Shown here: positions 36,701 to 45,700 of the stretch, in pieces | Layout of the letters: each line of letters starts with the position of its first letter | How positions within the stretch are numbered: the stretch's first letter is position 1 | Assembly (NCBI GenBank): GCA_027075325.1 | Contig: JALTBN010000091.1 | Span: forward strand, 104,592 to 168,591 | Direction of reading: 5' to 3' | DNA: 64,000 nucleotides | Source of the DNA: Thermococcus sp. | Lineage (GTDB): Archaea > Methanobacteriota_B > Thermococci > Thermococcales > Thermococcaceae | Translations under genes and position numbers: made by a program | The notes under the pieces: generated by a model | Databases searched by the model: none | What the model was told of the DNA's origin: nothing | The model's input: the letters and a program-made list of their open reading frames with translations, nothing else

Positions 36701-39700
36701 AGCCCGTAGTTCTTGACGTGGCATTTGTTCCTGTTGTGCTGGCACCACGAGCGCGGGTACACCGTAGCGTCGTAGCTCACAATCTTGAAGACGGGCCCGA
36801 GGTCAAAGCTTATCTCCGTCAGTTCCTCGTCCCTGAGAACCCCGTCCATATCGTAGACCCTAATGTCCATCGGTATCCTGTGGTCGGCCGGAAGCTCGTC
36901 GGGCATGGGATCCCACTTCATCTTCAGCGGGTCGTAGACTGTTATCGGGATCAGGGCGTGGAACTTTCCGCTCATCCCGGCCGGAACGGCAACGAGCATG
37001 CTTACCCTTCCGGTGTGCCTCTCGATGTAGCCCGGCAGGACGAGCTCTACCTTTACCACACCCATTAGATCGCCGGTGTTCCTGAGCGTCACGGTAACGT
37101 TGGCGAAGCGCTCATCGTAGGGCATCGCCGTCCCGTAGTAGTTGGGGTCGCGCCTGTAAACGTAGACCGCCGTCGGGTGGCTCACCGAGAAGTCGTCTAT
37201 CTTTACCTCCGCGTTCCCGAAGTAGACCCTCCTCACCGCGCTGACCTTCGTTCCCTCCGCGTTCTGGGTCGTGAACCTGAAGAAGCCGACGCCGGTGAGG
37301 TTTTCTGCAACCATGTCGAAGGTGATGAAGTCGCTGTACTCGTAGGTGTCCGGCGAGACGTTCCCGATGAGCTTCTCCGTGCCGTTGTAGAGCAGCGTGT
37401 AGTTTACTTTAACTATCGGGCTCCTCGAACGGGCGCTCCCGGCGAGCGTTACGACGCCCTTTACGACTCCCTTCTCCGACGGGTAAACCGCCAGGAATGC
37501 GCCGAGAAGGCTTGAACCCCAGTCAGAGCCAGTTTCAACGGTGTTCCCTAGGCTTAGGCTCCCGATGTCGCAGAGGATATCATAATCCTCGCTCTCCTCG
37601 CCGTTGGCGGTGTACATAATGCCCTTCGGGTGGTTCTCGACCTTCACCGGCACGTGCCCGCCCCAGTCCGTGTTCTCCATGCTCATCGGGCTCGGGTTCC
37701 AGATCACGTGGATTCCCTTCGCGTTGATGAGAGAGTTGTTCTCCATCGCCACCGAGGCGCTTCCGTTAAAGAGCATCCCGACGTCGTTGTCCTGTATGAG
37801 ATTGTTCGAGAGCATCACGCGCCCTCCGTTGCCGTAGCGGAATGACACCCCGGTTCCACCGCCGGTTATCGTGTTGTGGTCTATGTAGAGGGCCCCGCCG
37901 CCGTAGGCGTAGACATCTATCCCGTCGCCGTTCCCCGCGATGAGGTTGTTCCTAACCAGTCCAGCCGTCTTGTCGAGCACCATGCCCCTTCCGTTCTTCA
38001 TGAAGTAGTTGCCCCTCACCTCGACCGTCGCGTTGTAGACCCACAATCCAACCCCGCTGTTCTCTATGGAGCTCGAGTATACCTCTAAAGAGCCGGTTGA
38101 GCCCATCGGGTTGAGGTGCGTTCCCTCGCCGAAGCCCTCGATGGAGCTTTCGTTTATGAGGACGCTGAACAGGCCGTCCACCCATATCCCACGCCCGTTT
38201 CCGTCCCCTGTAACGTTGCTCCCTATGACTTCGAGCCGGCCGCTGGCCTTAACGCTCCCGTGAACAGCTGAGTCACTTATCAGAACCCTTGAGTACATGC
38301 TGAACCCTACGTTCCCGTTTATCCTGTCCCTCGCGATGATGAGCCTCGCGGAGCCCCCGCTGACCTCGCCGTTCACAACGCTGTCCGTCAGGCCCGCCAT
38401 TCCCTCAACGACTACAAGGGTGGCCTTGAACGCTCCGAGGTCGAGGTATGGGTAGCGGTTCGGGCTTCTCACATGAACGGCTATGACGTTCTCGCCCGAC
38501 CTCAAATAGCCGGCTATGTCAACAAGCTCCATGAGCGGGTGGGCGGTTATTCCTCCGCCGCCCCAGCCGTAGGTGTAGGAGAGCTGGGCCTCGTGGTCGA
38601 GCTTGTCGACCACCTTTCTGCCGTTGACGTATATCTCGACGCCGCTTACCGCGTAGTAGTTCAGCCACGCCTGGACGGGAAGCTTATCGAGGGTCACCAC
38701 CTTCTTGAGGTAGAGGTCGGTGAACTGGCCAACCTCGGTTCCAGCGGTGAAGTGGGACTTGTAGGAGTTGGCATAAAATGGCTCCTCTCCACTGCTCATC
38801 CCCTCTCCGGAAGCGGTGTAAATCCAGTCCTCTGCGGGTTCTTCGGTCGAGTAGAACCATGCTGAGTCGTTGCCTATCGGCTCCTCAAGGATTTCCGTGT
38901 TCCTCCTGCTCCATCCCAGGGTAGTGCTGAGGCCGAGACCGCCTCCGTTCACCAGGCAGCCCCTGATGAGCGCTTCCCTGGAGACCGTCCCCACGTGGCT
39001 GTTCTCGAGCTTTGAGTTCAGGATTGTAATGCTGGAGTTGGCCAGGCCCTCCACGGTGACGTTCCTGAGCACGCTCGCGTCCCTGTCAGCCGGGCTCGTT
39101 GCCGGGATACCATCGGTGTCCTCGATCCGGAGCGTCCCATTGGCGCGAACCTCTACCCCACCCTTTTCGACGGTGTAGTCCTTTAAGAGAAGCTCTCCAT
39201 TAACGTAGGCGTAGAAGTCGCTAGCCTTTCCATCGGTCACGGTGACCTTCTTTCCACTCCCCACGTGGAGGATGAAGTAGGTCGGGTAGGGCGAAACGCT
39301 CCCACTGACGTTGGTGTCCCAGATCTCTATCCCGCCGACGTTTCTCGCTATGAAGGCGTACCTGCTGCCGTTGACGATGGAATCCTCCAAGAACATCCAT
39401 CCCCTGTTCAGGTCGAGGTCGAAGTTCCTCTCGCCGTTGGAATAAACTGCTGAGTTCTCCAGCCTCATCCCACCGCCCCTCGCGCAGACGCCGATTCCGT
39501 TGTGCCTTATCGTCGCGTTCCTGAGCGTCTGCTGGCTGTACTGTCCGGACGTCTCCTCAAGGTAAAGCCCGCAGTAGCGGTTGTTCTCTATGAGGATGTT
39601 TCTCACGTTCCACGTCATGCCGGGGAAAGTGCCGACGAAGCTCAGCCCCCTCTCGTTGTTCCTGAAGGTGCTGTTGACGATGCTTAAAGTTCCGGGCGAG

Positions 39701-42700
39701 TTCCAGTGGGGCCTTATGTATTTGAGCCCGCTCCCGCCGTGGAAGACGCTCTCGCTCACGCTCAGGCTTCCGCTCGCGATAACGCCCCCCTCAACGTCGC
39801 TGTCCGCGATCGAAACAGCTGAGGAGCTGAAGTTGAAGTTCCCCACGAGGTGAGAGGCTGTGAAAGAAGCGGTTCCGCCGAAGGTTCCACCTCTGAAGCC
39901 CCTCAGCTCCGAGTCCTCCACCTGGAGGGTTCCCCCGCTTCCGAAAAGGCTGATGGAGCTGCCCTCTATAAGCGAGCCTTCGCGAACCCTGAGTGTCCCG
40001 TTAACCTCAACCTTTCCGCCGAGGAGGTGGATCTTACAGCCCCTCAGCTCCAGGGAGCCGCTCCCGGTAACGAGGAGGCTCCCGTTTACGGTGTACTCCC
40101 TTCCATCACAGCTCTGGGCGTTGTTGACGACCCAGTCCCCGCTGACCGGCGGTCCCTCAACGGCGATCCTGAAGGTTTCCACGGTCGTTGCCCTGCAGCT
40201 GTCAACTGCTTTAACCCTTACCAGGTTGGTCGTGTAGGGAGTCAGGTTTCTGGCAATGTCCATGCCGCTTTCGTACTCAACGTAGGGGTCGCCGTTGATG
40301 GAGATGTAGACGCCTTCGAAGTTGCCGTTGGGGTCTTCAACGTTCACAACAGGAACGACGGCCTCACCCGGCCGGACCTCGTCCTTCAGCTCCACCTTGA
40401 GCCGGGACCTCTCGTTCCCTGAGCATACCCTGAAGGCCGTCTCGGCGCTTAAACTTCTTCCACAGGATCCCCGGGCAATCAAAAGGACATCCAGTGGTTC
40501 CCCTTTCTCCCCTGCCTTCTTCAGCTCTTTAATGAAGGGCCTCAGGTCGAGGAGGTAACTTCCGCTGAGGCTCAGCTTATCCCCTTCCCATGAGTACGTC
40601 ACGTTGGGGGAGATCCGGGCGTCGTAGCCGATGGCCTCAATGACGAGTTCGTAGCCCACCGGCAGCGCGTTCGTTTCCATCGTGAAGTTTATGGGCACGA
40701 GCAGGCTCATGACGTTGCTCTCCGGCTCGGGTGAGGTTATCTCAAGGCTGCAGCCCTCAAAGCAGGGCCACGCCACGGTTACGTGCCTCTCCTCAAGGCT
40801 CCTCCAGTGCCCGTAGCCGTCCGAGACTATGGCGCTGAAGCTGTGGTTCCCGTTCAGATGGCCGAAGAAGGTCTTTTCGCAGGTGTAGATGAGCTTTGAG
40901 TGCTTCTTACCCCTCTCGTCGATGTAAGTCAGCCACTTGGTTTTGACGGGGGCCGAGTAAGCCATCCCGTCCCATACTATCCTGCACGACCCCAGTTTGT
41001 CCTCGGATGAGACGCTTACCGTTACGTTGCTCGTGTTCGCTGGGAGTATGGTTCCGTTCTCCGGGGTGGGCCGGGAGTAGTGGGCCGAACTCAGGCTCGG
41101 ATAGGGTACGCTGACGAGCCTCCACGAGGCGCTCCCCCGGTTTCCGTACCTGTCAACGGGGACCACCGAGATGTTGTAGGTCTCACCAACGGTGAGGTAG
41201 GCTAAATAGGAGCTTATGCTTCCAGGTTCTCCTGTGAAGTTGCCGATGAGGGTTCCGTTTATCCACAGCTCCGTGTGGTTGAAGTCATCGTCGGTGGGGT
41301 TTATCCACCACACCTCGGCCCCCCCTACGAAGACGTTGGCACCGAACTGAGTGATCTTAGCCGGCGGCGTCGTGTCCTCAACGGTTAGGAAGAAGTAGCT
41401 GGAGTAGCCCCAGTTGCCGAGCGAATCGGAGACGACGATGTAGTAGATCACGTAGCCGACCTCGCTGGTGTTGAACTCGATGAAGAACGGACTGCCGCTC
41501 CCGTAGCTTCCGGCACTCAGCCGGTACCAGCCCTCCTGAGGTGTGCTGGCGTCGGGGTTGAAGTCAACCTCGTACCACCCAGGATGCTCTTCGGTCACGT
41601 TGAGGAGAACGCCTGCAACGTTTTCCCTCTCGGCCTTAGCGTATACTAATTCTCCCCTTCTGGACGTTACCGTGAGGTTCACGAGGTTTTCCTGGACGGA
41701 AGGCGGCCTGGAATCAATCTCTATGACACGAGGCTCACTCGCGCCCGTGTTCCCGGCCCTGTCCGTCCCGTAGGCCCTGAACGAGTGCTTACCGTCCGAG
41801 CTCGCGAGGATATTAATATGCCAGTGCCTTCCGCCCCCCATCATCGTGTGGTTCTGGCCGTCGAATTCGAGCACGGCTGTTGAGAGGTTCTCGCTTGAGT
41901 TCACCGCGATCCACAGCCACCTAGACCCCACCAGAGAGCCGTTCTCTGGGGTCGGCTGAACGAAGCTCAGGAGCGGCGGCATGGTGTCGCTGGTAAAGGT
42001 TCTGGCCTCCGTGAGCCCCGTGTTTCCGGCCTCGTCCCTCACTTCCGCGTAAAACGTGTGCTCCCCGTCCGCTACCGTTAGGGTTACTGTCCAGTAGGAG
42101 TTGTGCTTCGTCATCGGGTAGTCTATCCCGTCCAGGTAGAGCGTGGCCGCTGAGAGGTCTTCGTTAGCCCCCAATCTGGACTCCACCTGGCTGGAACCGG
42201 TTATGGAGCCGTTCTCAGGAGTCGGTGTGATGAAAGTAGCCTCTGGAGGTGTAGTGTCAACTGTAAAGACCAGCCAGTCACTCACGCCCCTGTTGCCGAC
42301 GGTATCCGTCCCGTACACCTGGATACGGTGCCTTCCATCCGGGAGCGTAAGGCTGAGGTACCAGCCCCGCATTATACCCTTCATGGTGTAGTTCACGCCG
42401 TCAAGCTCCAGAACTGCTTCCTCCAGATCCTCGTCGGATACAATGCTCACCACAACGCTGTGGGTGTTCAGCAGGGAGCCGTTGCGGGGTGTTGGCGAGA
42501 TGAACTCTATCGATGGTGCGGTTGTATCGACCGTGAAAACCCTCTTCTCGCTCGTCCCGTTGTTTCCGGCCAGATCCGTTCCGATGACGTGGAACCCGTG
42601 GTGTCCGTCCCCGACCATCAGCGTTACGCTCCACGATTCACCAGAACCTGCCATTGGGTATTCTTCTCCGTCGAGCACAAGCACCGCGGCTCTCAGGGGT

Positions 42701-45700
42701 TCGCTGGAAGATATCGAGAAGGTAACAATGCTCCGGTTGAGTGTTGAACCCCACTCAGGCGTCGGTTCAACGAGGTCAATGACCGGGGGCACCGTGTCAA
42801 CCTCAAAGCTCCTCTCCGGGCTACTCCCGAGGTTTCCGGCCCTATCGTAGCCGTAAACCCTGAGTTCGTGACCACCGTCGGAGACGTTAAGTGTGAGGCT
42901 CCACTCCGTCCCCTCACCGGACATCGGTACCTCCCTTCCATCAATCTCTAGAACCGCTGAACTCAGGTTCTCGTTTGACGATACGTTAACGGTGATCGTG
43001 GACGTCATCAGGAGGGAGCCGTTCTCTGGGGTGGGTGGAACAAGGGTCAGCACCGGCGGGGTCGTGTCCACCTCAAAGGAGACTGGTGCGGTGCTGTTGG
43101 AGTTCCCCGCGAGGTCTGAGGCTTTGGCGTAGAACTCGTGGATACCGTCCCCAAGATCCAGAGTCAGGCTCCATTCCGTCCCCGATCCAGCCATCTCGTA
43201 GTCATTGCCGTCGAGGTGGAGCGTCGCGCTGCTCAGGGGCTCATCCGAGGCCAGCACAAAGGTTACCCTGCTTTCTCCCGTAATGGAGCCGTTCTTCGGC
43301 GTCGGCGGGAGGAAAGCCAGCTTCGGGGGTGTAGTGTCGATCATAAATCCCATTTCACCCGTACGGTTGAAGTTATCCGCCAGGTCGTGGAACTCCGCGT
43401 GGAAGGTGTGAACTCCGTCCGGGAGCGTCAGCTCCAGCGTCCACTCCGTTCCCCCTCCTGACATCTCGTAATCTTTCCCGTCGATGTAAAGCGTCACATC
43501 CTCCAGCTCTTCGTCCGAAATGAGCTTAAAGGTCACCACGCCGCTCCCAGTGAAGCTCCCATTCTCCGGCGTCGGCGCCTCAAACCATCCTTTCGGAGGC
43601 TTGGTGTCGACCGTGAACGTCCGCTTCTCGCTCCTGCCCCAGTTGCCAGCCATGTCCTCCCCATAGACCACAATGGTGTGAGTTCCGTCTGGTAAATCAC
43701 TCTCATACTTCCACTCCCTCCCTGAACATGTCATTGTGTGGTTTACACCATCCAGCTCCAGGACCGCCTGGAGAAGGTCTTCGCTCGCCGTAACGTTGAT
43801 GGTCGCCCATGAAGTGTTCACAAACGACCCGTTCTCCGGTGTTGGCGGGACGAACCACAGCTCCGGAGGTGTCGTGTCGGCCTTCCCGACCCTCATTAGC
43901 CACCAGTGGGAGACTTCGCCATTCCCGTTGCTCGCGGTTACGCTTACGTTCCAAACTCCCGGTATCAGGCTGGAGTTCGTGTATTCCGAGCTCAGCCCCT
44001 CGTCGCTCAGAACCTCGCTCCCGTTGACGAACCAGCTTACGTTGGCGACCTTGTTGAGCGCCACCGAAAAGCTTGCGCTTTCGTTGTCCCACACCGTGAC
44101 TTCCCCAGCCTCGGGCGAGAACGAGACTATCCTCAGCCTCTCCTCCACTTTAAAGCAGAGCCTCTCCATCTCGTTCTCGTTCCCGAAGGTGTCGTTGGCG
44201 ACGATGTACCAGCAGAAGGTCTTCCCTGCCATGTCCGCGCTCGTCTCTATCGTCCAGTTGCTCCAGCCGTCCACGATTTCCAGTGGCGTTTTCTCCCAGA
44301 TGAAAACACCGTCGGCGAGGGTTGTGTTGCTCCAGAGGACAGCATCTTCAAGATGAGAGTCGCTCCAGCGGGCGAAGATCCGCAGAGAGTCACCCTCAAG
44401 AACCTCGCTGGAGCTTTGCCCGGCATCGAGAAGCTCCGGCGGTGTTGCATCCACCTCAACCGTCCTCGCTTCCGTTCTGTTGACAACGCCGTCAGCGGAG
44501 CCGTAGACCCTAAAGGTGTAGGCTCCATCGGCAAGGTTAGCCATCACCGCCCACCAGCTCTTCCCCGAGCCGCCCATCGTGTAGTTGACCCCGTTCCACT
44601 CGAGGGTCGCGTTGTCGAGGTCTCTCGATGAGGTAACGTTTACGGTAACGCTCCTCACGTTCAGCATCGCCCCATCTTCGGGCGTCGGTTCCGTGAAGCC
44701 TATGCTGAACCCCTGCTTCGGATAGACGTACCACGTCCACGAGACGCTGTCGCTCCCGTTTTCATTCTCAGCGACTGCAGTTACGCTGTACTCCCCCTCT
44801 TGAGCCGTTGAGTTCGTGTAGCTCGACGTGAGGACGTTCTCCTCCCTGTAAACCTCGGCGTCACCGATGTACCACGTGACGTTCACGGGCTGGTTCGCGG
44901 TCAAGGTAAAGGTCACTGAATCCCCAACGTAGCTCTCAACGGGGCTTTCGGGTGAATACGAGGTTATCTCCGGCGGCGAGTAGACCTCAAAGCATTGGGC
45001 CGGCGTTTGGTTCGTGTTCCCTGCTCTGTCGATGGCAACGATGTACCAGCAGTAGAGGCCCGGCTCGTCCATGCTTATCGAGAAGTTGCTCCAGCCCTCG
45101 GTTCCCTCGAAGAAGGCCTCGTCCGTTTCCTCCCACGAGCCGGTGATGTTCGAGTAGAGCTCCGCCTTCATCAGGTGCAGGTCGCTCCAAAAGGCGTAAA
45201 TTTGGACGCTCCCACCCGGCGGGATTCCGTCAGGGTTTTGGCCGACGTTTGAGTAGGCCGGCCCCTCTGTGTCAACTTCAAAGCTCCTCTCCTCGCTCGT
45301 CCCGTTGTTTCCTGCCAGATCCTGCCCGTAGGCCCTGAAGGTGTGGCCTCCATCGGGAACGTCCGCCTCGTAGCTCCAGTCCTTCCCGGAACCGGCCATC
45401 GTGTGGTTTACCCCGTCAAGCTCAAGGGTCACGGAGCTGAGGTTCTCGTTCGAGGCGATGTAAAAGACCACGTGCGAGTAGTCAACCAGGGAGCCGTTTT
45501 CAGGCGTTGGACTAACGAAAGAGAGCGAAGGCGGCGTCGTGTCAGCCTCTTCCTGCGCCAGCGGCGCGAAGATTCCCGACTGCGTAAGGTTCGCGCCCAC
45601 GAGGTTCTTCGATGTATCAAGCTGGTGGTCAGAGGTTCCCTCAAGGGTCCAGTTCTCATTGAAGAGCCACACCCGGAGCGTGTCCTCTTCCAAACCCGCC

